This document shows positions 12,028 to 24,403 of a stretch of DNA of 64,000 bases, piece after piece. Position numbers and translations under genes: made by a program. The stretch lies in NCBI GenBank assembly GCA_023974075.1, contig JAMFTG010000069.1:307501-371500 (forward strand), read 5' to 3'. Position 1 is the first letter of the stretch; each line of letters starts with the position of its first letter. The notes below the pieces were generated by a model. That model did no database searches, was not told where the DNA came from, and saw nothing but the letters and a program-made list of their open reading frames with translations. The stretch is from Chaenocephalus aceratus (taxonomy: Eukaryota > Chordata > Actinopteri > Perciformes > Channichthyidae).

Positions 12028-12690
12028 TAGGGAGGCGAAGTCCCGCCCATCTACTTCCGCCCCATGGGAGATAATTTCGGAAAAATAATGTATTGAAATC
12101 AATGGGGAGAGAAAACGTATATTTAGATCCCGTTTGAATTGTGCCATGATTTACACATATGATGTTTGTCAATCTTAACAAATAATTTCCGTGTCAAAAA
12201 AGTCAGTTTGTCGTAAAACTGTTGAAATATAAGACTAGGAAAAATACGCAACTAGAAAGACTACAAATCCCAGAGTCCCGGTCCCGCATGCTGGCTCTTA
12301 GGAACCGACTAACTCCCCTTGTGTGTGTGTACAGCTCTCAACACGCCCAGACTTGGAGTGATTTCCACCTCTTTTAATAATTTCCGCCTCGTTCTGAGAG
12401 AAAGACGTGAAATGTTCCAACGTGACGGCCGTCTTGGTGTGTGGTGCGAGACGGGAGATGTAGTTCATTGAGCGGTTTTCACACAAACAAAGTGTAACTT
12501 CACAGTTTTACGACACATTTTATTTTTTTGACTTGCAAAATTATCTTTTAAATTGACAAACATCATATGTGTAATTCGTGGCACAATTCAAACGGGATCT
12601 AAAGATAATCTTTCTCTCTCCATTGACTTCAATTCATACTTTTTCCGAAATAAGGTCCCATGGAGGAAAGGGAGGGACTTCGCCTCTCTA
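12028..12690. mobile_element. Foldback element with TA ends, copy 2 (mariner-like)
   Basis: Near-identical by eye to 9201-9857 through arms and centre, with TA at both ends. The two copies lie about 2.2 kb apart in the same orientation. It has no coding function. The following 12691-13567 has no recognised feature. Confidence 0.75.
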
Positions 12691-13567
12691 TTCAACTGGA
12701 AGAATATGCCAGTGTTTTTTGCCCGTAAATGAAAATGCAGATTGTTTCACATTTTCTGAATTAGGATTTCCTTGCAGACTTCGAGGCCTAGGAACTTTGT
12801 GGATTATATAAACAGTCGGTACAACCCGGTGCACGAGTCTTTCTTTCCTAATCTGGTAAGCTTCTGTGCCGAAGCATGGACTTGTAGACGCAGGGTAATC
12901 AGGGCTGTGTTCCCGAGACGCTGTGAGGAATTATCAGCTGTGAACACACATCGCTGCACATTGTCTATTCACTTAATTCAACACGCCCTCTTCTTTGGGC
13001 CCTCGCCACGCTGATATGGCAACAAATCAGTCCACACTCAGCCACTTGTCCCCGAGGTGCTCTTACAAAGGCTTTCCATTATCCACATGGCAGTCAGATA
13101 AATGAAGATAGCTGTACTCCGTTCCTTTGCTGCTGCTCACTGGCGGGTTTCATTATTTCCTTCTCACCACTGCTTCAAAGGTCACTCTCTCCAGACTGCA
13201 GCGGAGGAATTCAGCGCTACTAAAGTTCACCGTCTACAGCGAATAATAGCACAAAGGAAAAACATGGGGGGTTTTCCCTGAACAGATGTCAACTTTGATT
13301 CTGACACAGAACACCGAATCGGGTCTCTTGTTGAACACTTTAAAGTCAGTTAAAATATTTATCAGATGCTTTTCCAACAATTTATAAGTTGCTTTTTGAA
13401 TTTCAATTTACAATACATTTGATCTTCTTCCAAAACAGTGAGGAAGACCAGGAGCCACATGGCAAGAGATTTTTTTTAAATGGCAGGTTTATAAGGTGAC
13501 TCTAAAACACCTCCATTTGTATTCGACAAGCGTTGCATTCAAAAGGCTTTTTTTTGTTGACTCAAGA

Positions 13568-14045
13568 GGCGCTTTCACACCAAGTACTTTTCCCAGGAAT
13601 ATTTCCCGGAACTTATTTCCCCGGAAGTCTTAATTCCTGAACTATATAGTAGATCGCGTTCACACCGGAATAAGTCCCTGAGAAAGGATTACGCAAATGA
13701 AGCCGCTGACGTCACTTCTTCTGCTTTGGGTTTACTGGCAGGCCGCAAACAACTTAACTGCGTATAATGCCACCCGTAGTCCCGGAGCCCCCCGGACCCT
13801 GGGACCACCCGAAGTCCCGGGTAAAACCTCATCACTCCACCGCTCCCACGTTTTATTTTGTGTTGCCATAAGTAATAATGCTAATGAGAGCAAATAATAT
13901 TTGGTGTGGTTTGCAATTCGCCCACTCAATCAGAACCTTTTCCTCCCCAGGAAAGTTCCCTCGTTCCAGATCTTTTTGGTGTAAACGCAAAATCCCAGGA
14001 ACTATCAGAACTATTCCCGGGAAAAGTACTCGGTGTGAAAGCGCC
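13568..14045. mobile_element. PIF/Harbinger-derived MITE, copy 1
   Basis: Inverted ends GGCGCTTTCACACCAAGTAC and GTACTCGGTGTGAAAGCGCC. The interior shares GTGGTTTGCAATTCGCCCA with 30904-31484 and with the Myb-bearing element at 39182-39716. Near 13830 it keeps a decayed reverse-strand trace of the Myb-gene start. The right flank is TAA, but the left flank (AGA) does not match a 3-bp duplication. Confidence 0.7.
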
Positions 14046-14302
14046 TAAGGCCACGATCACACGATATGGTGCGAAAAGCAAAACGCCTTCATAACAAGAC
14101 GATGGCACTTGGCATTACTAAAATACAACAACTGTTCTGATCTATTTAAAAACATTAATGGACAATTAAAGAACACCGTAGCAACAGATGCTTAAAAACA
14201 GAGTGAAAAGGCTTATTCTCACACAGACCTTAAGTGAATATTTCTTTGCAGATTTGAGTTGATTTTTGCCTCACTTCAGACAAGCTTCGGTTTCCTCTTG
14301 AG

Positions 14303-14733
<431 letters not shown>

Positions 14734-14739
14734 GTGTGA

Positions 14740-15689
14740 ACGCGTGGCACTTTTAAGAGACTGCGGAGAGCGAACGGCTCATCAGTCTCGGAGGAGGCTT
14801 GTTGGGATTGACGTGTTTTTCTGTGAATATTAACACCTTCCAAAAATGTATTTTTATCACACCAAATATGGACTCCATCAATATGGAAAGATCATGCTGT
14901 ATTCCACTCCAGACTGTTGATGGCAGCTTCCTGAGGGCTGCACAAGTGATCAACATCGAAATATGGACTAGTGACTAAGGCAATGTCAGTCAAAATAATA
15001 ATAAAGCTTTATTTATATAGCACTTTTCATACAACACATGCAGCTCAAAGTGCTAATGACACATCACAAGTTAAAATACACAACAAGAAATTCCCCTCAG
15101 ATTATTTAAGAACTTTACAGACCTGTACATGCAGCAAAATATAACATGTTATCAGGTTAATAGACACAAAGAGGTCAAAGGTATGATAATACAAATTAAA
15201 TAATGATTTATCTCCCAAATACATAATTTAGTTATTTGCTCTCAAAGCGTGCTGCCCTTATTTTTCAGGGCTCCATCAATACATCGTAACTCAAGGCTAC
15301 GGAACGACATGTGATGGATGTCTTTTGAATATTTATGCAAACGTGTCGTGTTAATGGAAACTGCCACAAACTTTTCTTGCCGTGTGTGTGTGTGTGTGCC
15401 CCTGCTCGTGTCCTTCACACAGTGTGTCAGTGGACTCTGAGCAGCAGGACCTCAGCCCTAACAGATGGTGCTTTCAGGTGCAGCAGCTGGACGTCAGTAA
15501 AGAGGCAGCCGTTAAAAGTCTGTCTCCGTCTGAGCATGTCGCTGGTGTTTCAGTGTGTGGGATGGTGACGCACCATTATGCCTATATTGTGAAACAATTT
15601 ACATAATGCAGTCAAGCAAGTCTCTAATTGCTCGACTTAAGTTCAATCGGTTTACGAATCCATTTTTATTTATATGGCCCAATATCATA
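14740..15689. other. Spacer with LINE-tail fragment and older repeat
   Basis: 14996-15060 contains an inverted LINE/SINE-type tail (AGCTTTATTTATATAGCAC), and 15380-15400 a short (GT)n. The segment 15645-15689 plus 18692-18780 appears to be one dispersed repeat split by the hAT at 15690. No host exon is recognised. Confidence 0.45.
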
Positions 15690-16742
15690 TAGGGTGCGCA
15701 AAAAAATTGATTCACATTCTATCTCTACCGATTCACATTTTTCAGTGTTGCCGTAGCGCTGTTTTCCTTTTTTCTATGGCGTGAGCTCCGTAATGTCCCG
15801 CTAACATGGCACATAGACTTTATGCAGCATCCTCTTCACTCTTTCCGCCCTTCATGCCTCACAGGGCGGCAGGCCCGGCTCCAGGATGAAATTACTGAGG
15901 GGGCTGTTAAAAAATCAGAGGGGGCGATTTTTTTTTTCACCACGAAAATACTGGCAATGTAATGAATTGACACACCGAGCTTTTTTCCTTCTCACTGCTC
16001 TACAATCTCTTTGCTTCTTTATTTTTATTCCGGATTTACCCCTCTCGTTCTGTTCTTTTCCTCTGATCTTTAATAATAGATAGTAGATAGTTGATTGATA
16101 GATGGCTGCACTTTGGTTAACAGACTAACATTGATTTCCTCAATTTAGAAATTGACAGGCTCTGTAATTATACCATAACCTTTTCTCCTCTATCCCTTAA
16201 CTCGTCTTCCTATACAGATTTACTTACCTCTAGCCGATTAAAGAAACATTAATCTGGTTGATTTTTTATTTTCAGGATTGAATGTTCAAACCAAGGCCTA
16301 AAACCTGGCATTTCATAAGAAAGTGACTAATATATAAACCAAATGTAATATTGGATAAAATACTACACCAAATGGACAGACACAGATTAAAAATAAAAAT
16401 AAAGTCCCCTGGTTTGTCTCTCTAACTGCCATGAGAAAAATCAAATCAATGCTCCAAAATCCGTCACTAGATGTCGCTCATTGTACCAATACGGTTGATA
16501 TAATACACAACATATTATTATTCTAGTAAAAGGGCTCACTTTGGTAAAATCCTGAACCATACAGGCAGCCCTAAATAATAACAAGTAACCATCATGTGTG
16601 GTGCTATCTGTAGTTGTCTGTCTTATTTTTGAATTATGTCATATTGTTTTCACCAGGGCCGGCCCTTGGCATAGGCAGTATAGGCGAATGCTAAGGGCGC
16701 ATCAACCCATCGGGGGCGCCGAAAATTGGGGAGAAAAATGAC

Positions 16743-17882
16743 ATGTATTTTTTAGCTGCCCGGATTATAACAGTGCAGCTAGGTGCCTTCTCCTCTGCAA
16801 AGGCCCCTCTTACTTGTGGGGTTCCCCAAGGCTCTATCCTGGGCCCCCTCCTCTTTTTATTGTATATACTGCCCCTAGGTTCAATCCTCAGAAAACGTAA
16901 CATTCCCTTCCACTGCTACGCTGACGATGTTCAGATTTATCTGCCTCTCAAAGGAAATGACAAACACTCACTACAGCAGTTGATGGATTGCCTGACAGAA
17001 ATGAAGTCCTGGCTGAGCAGAAATTTTCTTAACCTCAACGAGAACAAGACTGAGGTCATCTTTTTTGGACCCCAACCTCCAGCCTCTTCTGTTGACATTC
17101 TGGGTCCTCTTAAAACAAACATCCTCCCCTCGGTCATGAATCTTGGAGTGACTTTTACGAACACTTTTAAATTCGACAAGCAGGTCAGCAGCGTAGTGAA
17201 TCCTGCTTTTTAAATTAAGAGTATTGGCCAAAACCAAGTCTTTTTTATCTTTCAAAGACCTGGAGAGAGTTATCAACGCCTTTGTGACCTCGAGACTCGA
17301 TTATTGCAACGCTCTATACATGGGTATGGACCAGGCCTCAATTAAACGCCTGCAGCTGGTGCAGAACGCAGCGGCACATCTCCTCACTGGCCACAAAAAG
17401 CGTGACCACATCACCCCAATTCTGGCCTCATTGCGAATTGATTTTAAAATCCTTAAAGCACTAAATGGGCTGGCTCCGGCCTATATAGCTGAACTCCTCC
17501 AGCGCTACACCCCAGCCAGAGCGTTAAGGTCTGCTGACCAGCTGCTACTGGTAGTGCCTAAAACCAGGCTAAACACCAGAGGGCACCGAGCCTTCGCGGC
17601 GGCTGGCCCTAGGCTCTGGAACACTCTGCCCCTCCATGTGAGGTCGGCCCAGACCCTAGGGGTTTTTAAATCAAAACTAAAAACTCACTTCTTCACCCTG
17701 GCCTTCTAATCATAGCAGAGCACGACTCACGACACTTCCCTGTGTTTGATTCTTATATTTGTTGTTGTAATTTATTGTCTTCTGTTTACATCGGTAGTAA
17801 TGTGTTATTTATTATCTGCATCTTTGGCTCGACCGAAAATCGTTTTTAAATGTGCTATAGAAATTTGATTTGATTTTGATTT
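16743..17882 (+). pseudogene. 5'-truncated L2-like LINE reverse transcriptase remnant
   Basis: Encodes the C-terminal half of a non-LTR retrotransposon ORF2. Visible are GVPQGSILGPLLF (RT domain), the catalytic-site box YADDVQIY, then NLGVTF, and in another frame LDYCNALY, LQLVQNAAAHLLTG, PRLWNTLP and the C-terminal KLKTHFF. The reading frame shifts near 17200, so it is dead. The 5' half of RT and the endonuclease are missing. The copy ends in a GCTATAGAAATTTGATTTG-type tail. A second copy of similar family is at 46345-47514. It is not a host gene. Assignment to the L2/Maui group rests on remembered motif style. Confidence 0.88.
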
Positions 17883-18145
17883 GACAAAGACTCATTCTGA
17901 AAACTGCACTGGAACAACATAACATCAAGGACATGGATTTCAAGTCAATATACGAAAGTAAATCAAGAAATGAAGTAAACAAGCTGATCTTCAAGTTCCT
18001 CAAAAACACTGGTCTGAGGACAAGGATTTAATATGAACATTTAATAAATCAACAGTAGGTGGTGATGTATGCTCCAAGTGGAAGCGATTCGCCATTAAAG
18101 AAAAAAGAAGAAGAAGAAGAAGTAGTAGTAGAAGAAGAAATATGC
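17883..18145 (+). mobile_element. 3' fragment of a second LINE with (AAG)n tail
   Basis: A short frame ending near 18031 reads like a LINE C-terminus (KLIFKFLKNTGL). It is followed by untranslated sequence and an AAG/TAG-rich tail at about 18100-18140. It abuts the end of the L2-like LINE, suggesting a composite or successive insertion. Confidence 0.45.
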
Positions 18146-18691
18146 TAACGCTACAAACAGGCACAACACTGTTACTCTGTTTTTACTGACATATAACATT
18201 TGATTTCACCTTGCTCTATTTTTTTTTAACGCACGTTCAAAAACGGGAACATTTCCGGGAGTTTCAACCGGGTACCGGCCACCGGAAACGGGGACGTTTT
18301 GGTCACCCATCCAACTGTGTTTACAGCTAAGCACACACGCCAACATAAAGACTACAAGCTCACTTGGGGTGGAGGCTTTTTTACACGTTGCTTGACTGCC
18401 TGCCCACATATCTGATCTAAACGTAGTAACGTGTATTGGGGAAGATAATTATTTAAAGTTATTTAATAATTGTGACATTTATTGTACTTTTTGATGGATG
18501 AATGATGCTCAAAGTGAGGGGGCAATAGGGGGCAATGCCCCCTTTCGCCCCCTCGTGGCGCCGGGCCCGCAGGGCGGACTCCTGAACTATTTTGAATCGA
18601 GAATCTTTTTGGATCGCAAATCAATTGTGAATCAAATCGTGACCCCCAAGAAATCGAATCGTGAGATTTCCTGAATCCCCCTAATATCATA

Positions 18692-19150
18692 AACTACACT
18701 TTACAGCAAACAAAATCTCCTCAAATATTAAAGTAAAAACTCTCAAAGATACCCACAAACTTCTGTTTGCATAGATTTAGAAAAAAGGGGAGGGTGAGAG
18801 AAACTCCCTCTGGAGGCTTTTAATGTTTATTTTATTATCTTTGCTTTTTAACTGCCTTGTGTTGAAAAGTGCTATATCCAATCCAATTTTATTTCTACAG
18901 CACATTTAAGAACAACAGTTGACCAAAGTGCTCTCCATCAATACATATATATATATAAAACGCAGCATAAATACATTTAGACAAAACCGATAGGACAAAA
19001 AGAAACTAATCTAAAAGCATGAGACAATAAAACCATACTTATAGCCACAGACTGAAAACCCTCGTACACGATGTAAACACAACTGAACGGAAAACCCCAA
19101 TTTAGAAAACAGAGGGACCCTCACCATGTCTCTCTCTCTCTCCCCCACAG
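18692..19150. other. End of the last spsb1 intron: LINE tail and splice acceptor
   Basis: 18820-18880 has a LINE-type tail. Near 18900-18960 are AT-rich remnants. The intron ends in a (TC)n-rich pyrimidine tract (19128-19146) and CAG at 19148-19150. Confidence 0.5.
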
Positions 19151-19278
19151 CGGAGCCCCTCCCCCTCATGGACCTGTGCAGACGAGTAGCTCGAGTGGCT
19201 CTGGGCAGAGAGCGCATCCATCACATCGACACCCTCCCTCTGCCGCAGACGCTCAAGAACTACCTCCAGTACCAGTGA
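19151..19278 (+). CDS. spsb1: SPRY/SOCS-box protein, last coding exon (SOCS box)
   Basis: The exon starts after a pyrimidine-rich acceptor ending CCCCCACAG. Its first two bases complete a codon split by the intron (phase 1). It then encodes 41 residues and TGA. The peptide contains an Elongin-C binding BC box (PLMDLCRRVARVALG) and a Cul5 box (TLPLPQTLKNYL), together a SOCS box, and ends YLQYQ. SPSB proteins bring substrates bound by an SPRY domain to an Elongin B/C-Cullin 5 ubiquitin ligase in the cytosol; iNOS is a known substrate of SPSB1, 2 and 4. The SPRY exon is not in the window, so it lies upstream of position 1, implying an intron of more than 19 kb. SPSB4 is the main alternative. The neighbouring clstn1-like gene favours spsb1, because SPSB1 and CLSTN1 are near each other in human 1p36. 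Confidence 0.88.
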
Positions 19279-19771
19279 CTCACACACACACACACACACA
19301 CGAGGAGGAGACTGAGGCCCGTTTGTTCTGATGGTAACAGCCTCCAGACTGAACTTAATCACAACCATCAGACATCTGCTGAGGATGAGGACGAAGACTA
19401 CGAGCAGGAAGTGAAAGGCGGTGCTGAACGGGGATTTGTTTACAACAGTTGGGTTTCTTTTTTTTTCTTCCAGTTTTTAACGTTTTTAGGTTTTTCTTTC
19501 CCACCTCCTGGACATATGACTGGAGCAGCTGGTGAATGAAATGAAGGAGAGTGAGAAATGAAAAGAGGATCCAGTCTCCGGATGGCCTTACGTGCCGTGG
19601 TGGTGGGTGACAGTTCCCCCCCCTCCCCCGACATCTGTCCCGCACAGACTCTGTTGAAGCCTTCTCGTAAACATGTTGGTATTTATATTTATGTTCCCAA
19701 CAACACAGCAGGCTCTGTGGAGATGCAACAATCCCTCCAAGCCACGGGGGAGGGAGGGAGAGAGGGAACAT

Positions 19772-20015
<244 letters not shown>

Positions 20016-20138
20016 ATGAGATTTTTTTTTATGTTTTCTTCTTCTCCCATTCCATGGATAATGAGATGTGTCTGCGGGACACTCGCAGGTATATGTAGAA
20101 AAATGTGCCGCCATGGGAATCTTTTAAATGTGAATAAG

Positions 20139-20144
20139 AATAAA
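20139..20144 (+). terminator. Candidate poly(A) signal of spsb1
   Basis: AATAAA followed at about 25-45 bp by a GT/T-rich segment (TTCCTGTGCTCTTTG). It is the first canonical signal after the stop codon. Confidence 0.6.
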
Positions 20145-20196
20145 CTCTTCTAAACTCGCACTGCCTCGCTTCCTGTGCTCTTTGACTGAAACCTTA

Positions 20197-20785
20197 AGGC
20201 CATGACACACAAAGCCGATTTCGGCCTTCGATAGATGTCTGGCCGTCGATGAGCGTCCTGCTGCCCTACTCGGATTGCGGTGTCCCGCACCGTCGTGTCT
20301 TTTCGGCCGTGCCGTCACCTTCCGCTCCCGATTGAACATGTTGAATCGGGAGCGGAGGCTGTCGGCAAAATAAATCACTCTGATTGGCTCTCCAGCTTAG
20401 CGAGTCAGTGCATGAGAAGCGAAACGGAAGTGAGGTACCAGTCCAAGGGCTGATAATGCCAGTACCGTACTAAACATGTTTTCGATTTTAAGTCGCATGT
20501 CAAACAGTCTGCGATGGACGAGAGTGAAAATGGAACGCACACACTATTTGTTGTTTGTATATATATCGCGAGGTCTGTTCTTCTTCTCTCTGTATCACGC
20601 GGTTCTGTCTTCCGGTTGTTGCCTCTTTTGAATGACGAATACACACTACCGCCGCCTGCTGGTAAGGAGAGGTATTGCCACTCACGCATGCGCAGTGCGT
20701 ACGTGCTACTTGGCCGTACGGCTGAAGTCTTTGCGGTGTGTTCCAGTGCGACTTCTTGGCCAAGACGCAGGAGACGTGAGGCGAC
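20197..20785. mobile_element. PIF/Harbinger-like element, incomplete
   Basis: The left end AGGCCATGACACAC follows TTA (20194-20196), as at 23800. The interior shares GAATGACGAATACACACTAC (inverted) with 23930-23975 and a (T)TGCGGTGTGTTCCAG block. The right terminal repeat is not clear, so it is truncated or rearranged. Reverse-strand open frames here have no recognisable domain. Confidence 0.5.
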
Positions 20786-21600
20786 ACAATCAATCAATCA
20801 ATGTTTATTTATAGCCTAATATCACAAATGTTACATTTGTCTCAGTGGTCTTCACAGTTTGTACAGAATATCAGTATGACAATACGACACCCTCTGTCCT
20901 TAGACCCTCTGTCCTCAGACCCTCTGTCCTTAGACCTCTGTCCAGACCCTCTGTCCTTAGACCCTCACATCGTACAAGGAAAAACTTCCAGAGAAAACCT
21001 CAGTTTAAAGGGAACATGGGAGAAACCTCAGGGAGAGCAGCAGAGGAGGGATCCCTCTCCCAGGACGGACAGACGTGCAATAGATGCCAGTGTGTACATT
21101 GAAAAGATAATACATTTACAACATAGGTAGTCCAAATGTTTGGAAATGTATGTGTGTATAATAGGAAGATGAATCCACGAGGATATCCATTCAGGACCGA
21201 TGATCCAGGACCACAGCCACGACTCAAGATCCAGGGCTCGCGATCCAGGACAGGACCGCAGGATTATCCATGACTCCGGATCCCGGCGTATATAGACACC
21301 CAAAAGAAAGACATGTGGGGAAGCTGGGTTAATCGGAACATGAGAGTACACAGGTACAGACGAGAGAAGGAAGAAGTAAGATGTCCCCCGACAAACTAAG
21401 CCTATATCAGCAAAACTAGGGGCTGAATCTAATCAGCCCTAACTATAAGCTTTATCAAAAAGGAAGGTCTTCAGCGCACTCTTAAAAACCGATAGGGTGT
21501 CTGCCGCCCGAACACAAACTGGAAGCTGATTCCACAAATGTGGAGCTTGATAAGAAAAGGCTCTGGCTCCCATTGTACTTTTAGAGACTATTATGCTCAT
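20786..21600 (+). repeat. Long dispersed repeat, copy 1
   Basis: Starts with CAATCAATCAATG and contains three near-tandem ACCCTCTGTCCTTAG words. It continues with CAGGACGGACAGACG and CCCGAACACAAACTGGAAG. The same order of words recurs at 23714-24850, so this is one interspersed family, probably a LINE 3' region or long SINE. No protein domain is visible. Confidence 0.7.
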
Positions 21601-22049
21601 TTTCAAGTTTCATATTTGTATTTTGTGCCTCTGACTTTTCTGCCCAGGATAATGTGCAGCAAGGCTGGTATAATGACCCAGACGTGAAGCATCACAACTG
21701 TCCATGTCGTCCATGAACCAGTCTTTAAACTCTGCCCGAGCCCGTACGATACTCCGTGTTCCCGTCTGTCTTCTTCTGGTGATTAATCTGACGTCCAGAG
21801 CTCTTACGTTTAACCTCTTGCCTTCTGTTGTTCTCTTTCTCTGTTCTGTACTGAGGACAGTTTAGCAATCATTATGCCAAAGTGTCCTGCTCACCACAAA
21901 TATAAAAAATATATTGAACATGTATATCACTGCTTTCTGACGGATGGAAACGAATGTGTGTTGTCCTCAGCTGACTCTAAATGTACACAACTTCTTTACT
22001 GCTGGTTGCTACACATTGATCCTCCTTAGCAACAGTCATTTCTCTTTAG
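21601..22049. other. Unassigned spacer
   Basis: Possible remnant of a TTAA element near 21590 (ACTATTATGCTCATTTTC resembles subterminal sequence at 24404). Otherwise no recognised feature. Confidence 0.3.
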
Positions 22050-22600
22050 CAGCACTCTATTGTCTATTATACCAATACAATCCTGGCATCACATAACCCC
22101 AGTCCTCAAAGACCTCCACTGGCTTCCTGTCTCCCATCGCATCAACTACAAAGTTCTGGTCCTCACCTACAAAGCACCCCCCCACCATCTGGCACCCCCA
22201 CCATCTGGCACCCCCTTATCTCACAAACCTTCTCACTCCTTATCAACCCCCACGGTCCCTCAGATCCACCGCAGCCGGACTCCTATCCATTCCCACATCC
22301 ACTCTGCAGCTTTGGGGACAGAGCCTTCTCAGTGGCAGCTCCTCGGCTCTGGAAGTCGCTCCCCCAAGATCTCCGTGACTCTGAGTCCCTCACAGTCTTT
22401 CAGTCCCGCCTCAAAACACATCTTTTCAACTCTGTCTACCCTTAAGCCCCGCCCTCTCAATCAACTTCCTCTTGACTGTCTTTTTATTTTTTACTTACTT
22501 GTTTGCCTGTCCTTGTTTGTCTACCCTCCCTCATACTGTAAAAGCGTCTTTGAGTTGGGAAAAGCGCTATATAAATAAAATGCATTATTATTATTATTAT
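22050..22600 (+). pseudogene. L2-like LINE, C-terminal fragment
   Basis: The open frame contains HITPVLKDLHWLPVSHRINY and KVLVLTYKA, the conserved block just after the reverse transcriptase thumb in L2-type elements. It then degrades through a frame change (PHHLAPPP). It ends in a GCGCTATATAAATAAAATGC tail with (ATT)n. The whole 5' part is absent. It is not a host gene. Confidence 0.8.
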
Positions 22601-22665
22601 GGTCAAGCGACCTTGGGTCCCATGAAAGGCGCTATATAAATCTAAGCTATTGTTATTATTGTTGA
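22601..22665. mobile_element. Short LINE/SINE tail
   Basis: The word GACCTTGGGTCCCATGAAAG with GCGCTATATAAAT also appears inverted at 27345-27410 inside the large LINE, so it is a dispersed element end. Confidence 0.5.
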
Positions 22666-22669
22666 GAAT

Positions 22670-23713
22670 TAACAACCTCTGAAATCTACAATTTGACCAA
22701 TCAGAATCGAGTATTCACATAGCCGTGTAATAACTGGAGATAATACAACTGGTTGATCAAAAAGAACAATAGCTACATAAATAGATAACAAAAAAGAATA
22801 GTAATGAATAAAAACCACCCTCTATATCTATCTATAGTCCTTTCTTTTTTTCCTGTCATTGAATAAAGTTTTTTAGGTTTTTATTCCTCATGTGTGATAG
22901 TGCCATGAGCCAGACCCAGACCTATAGTCGGTGCATTATGGGCGAGTTTTCTTTCCAGTTCTGTTTGTCTTATGGATGTGACTCAACGCTGATGATGTCA
23001 ATACCACTAACCCCATCAGAGCTTTTACGAGTGTTTTTGCTCCAAAGGTCGAATGTGAGAGGGTGTTTCTCAATGTCGAGTACGCTTGTCTTCCGAGTCA
23101 GAAGCGAGGCAAGAATACTTCCTGGCATTCGGAAGAGTGGAACGCCTCGCCTCACATTTTCCGCCACAGATTTGGGGAAATTGGTCCGTGCGCAAAGCAT
23201 TGTGGGGATTTAGACGAGTCTACACATGTGCAGCCTCGAAATTTCTCGCTACGAAAGTATGCCGGCCGGGCTCGGTAGAATTCAAGTATGCTGGACATCG
23301 GAACAGTCCTTCGGCGGCACTCGATGCTTGAAATAGTGGCTCTGGAGCAGCTTTACTCGAGATTTAGAAACGGCCACAGAAAACACTTCGCTGCTGTCAG
23401 AGCCCAGATCCTGGTGCTGGTGTTGCATGGAGATGTTATGGTCCTAAACTAAACCCCCCCCCCCTCTCAGAAAAAGGCTTTGATCACAGAACACAGCTTG
23501 CATGTGATCAAAGTGTATCTCTGCGTGCTGCACCAACAGAACACCCATTAGAGCAGCTTGTGCTGATAACATCATAATGATAGTCAAATCCTCTCTGATC
23601 TCCCCTTGTGGGGGGGGGAGCCCCATAACGCAGGACAATTATTGGATTCAATGCTGAAATAAAGACAACAAAATGGTGTCTATTGTACAAGAGAGAAATA
23701 ACCATCATGTTAT
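22670..23713. other. Unassigned region
   Basis: Includes a GC-richer stretch (23060-23340) that looks MITE-like (GTGTTTCTCAATGTCGAG start), but no partner end was secured. It also has C and G runs near 23450 and 23610. No host exon is recognised. Confidence 0.35.
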
Positions 23714-23799
23714 TCAATCAACGTTTTATTTATTTAGCCCAATGCCACTCATTAAACCTTTGTCTCAGCCAGTACAGCGTACCCCACCCTCTGTCCTTA

Positions 23800-24133
23800 A
23801 GGCCGCTACACACCAACCTGAGACCAAAGAACGCTGTACCGAAGGCGTCCCGACTTTTACGTCGCCTGCGCCACCCGCCTACGAACACACTGTAAAGACT
23901 TCAGTCGACGAGTGGCAATAACTGTCCTTACCAGCAGGCAGCGGTAGTGTGTATTCGTCATTCAAAAGAGGCAACAACCAATCAGATTGATTTCTTTGGC
24001 CAACTTTCTTTCACCACCGCGGGAGGTGTGAAAATGTGCCGTAAAGCAACGGTGGTGCAGGACCATGTGCGGGACACACCAAATGCCCGACTGCCTCTGA
24101 CTCCCAAAATCGGGTAATGTGTGTCCAGGGCCT
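23800..24133. mobile_element. PIF/Harbinger-type MITE with TTA duplication
   Basis: Begins AGGCCGCTACACACC and ends GTGTGTCCAGGGCCT, with TTA on each side (23797-23799, 24134-24136). The uninterrupted target word CTTAGACCCT is seen in the sister repeat at about 20898. The 3-bp TTA duplication is diagnostic of PIF/Harbinger. It is 334 bp long, with no gene. Confidence 0.85.
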
Positions 24134-24403
24134 TTAGACCCTTGCATCGTACACAATTACAAATAAACCCAACAATGATTTGGAGTAAATTGAAAGAAAC
24201 CTTGGGGAACCCTAACAGAGGAGGATCACTCTCCCAAGATGGACAGACGTGGAATAGTTGTGTGTGTGGATTAAAAAACAAAGCAACCGACAAGTGAGAC
24301 ACAGAAAAACAAGTCCCCTGACAGTCTCACCGTTTAGCAGCATAACGAAAGGCTGATGCACGGTAAGCCTGAGCTATAATCTTTGTCAAAAAGTTAAGTC
24401 TAA

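Larger units (their letters stand above)
15870..18569. mobile_element. Second-level hAT element inside the first
   Basis: Begins CAGGCCCGGCTCCAGG and ends TGGCGCCGGGCCCG. The perfect 8-bp duplication CAGGGCGG lies at 15862-15869 and 18570-18577. Near 16658 a further hAT-like end (CAGGGCCGGCCCTTGG) begins without a visible partner, and the L2-like LINE follows directly. The (AAG)n tract and LINE fragment at 17900-18145 also lie inside. Confidence 0.85.
15690..18683. mobile_element. Outer hAT element interrupted by further elements
   Basis: Begins TAGGGTGCGCAAAAAAATTG and ends GATTTCCTGAATCCCCCTA. It is flanked by a perfect 8-bp duplication ATATCATA (15682-15689 and 18684-18691). Only about 290 bp belongs to this element; the rest is the inserted hAT at 15870-18569 and its passengers. 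It has no transposase. Confidence 0.85.

Noticed and set aside
16743..17709. Reading the LINE reverse transcriptase frames as a viral polymerase or host gene
   Set aside because: Motif order, 5' truncation and the AT-rich tail are those of a non-LTR retrotransposon; no LTRs, gag or envelope are present.
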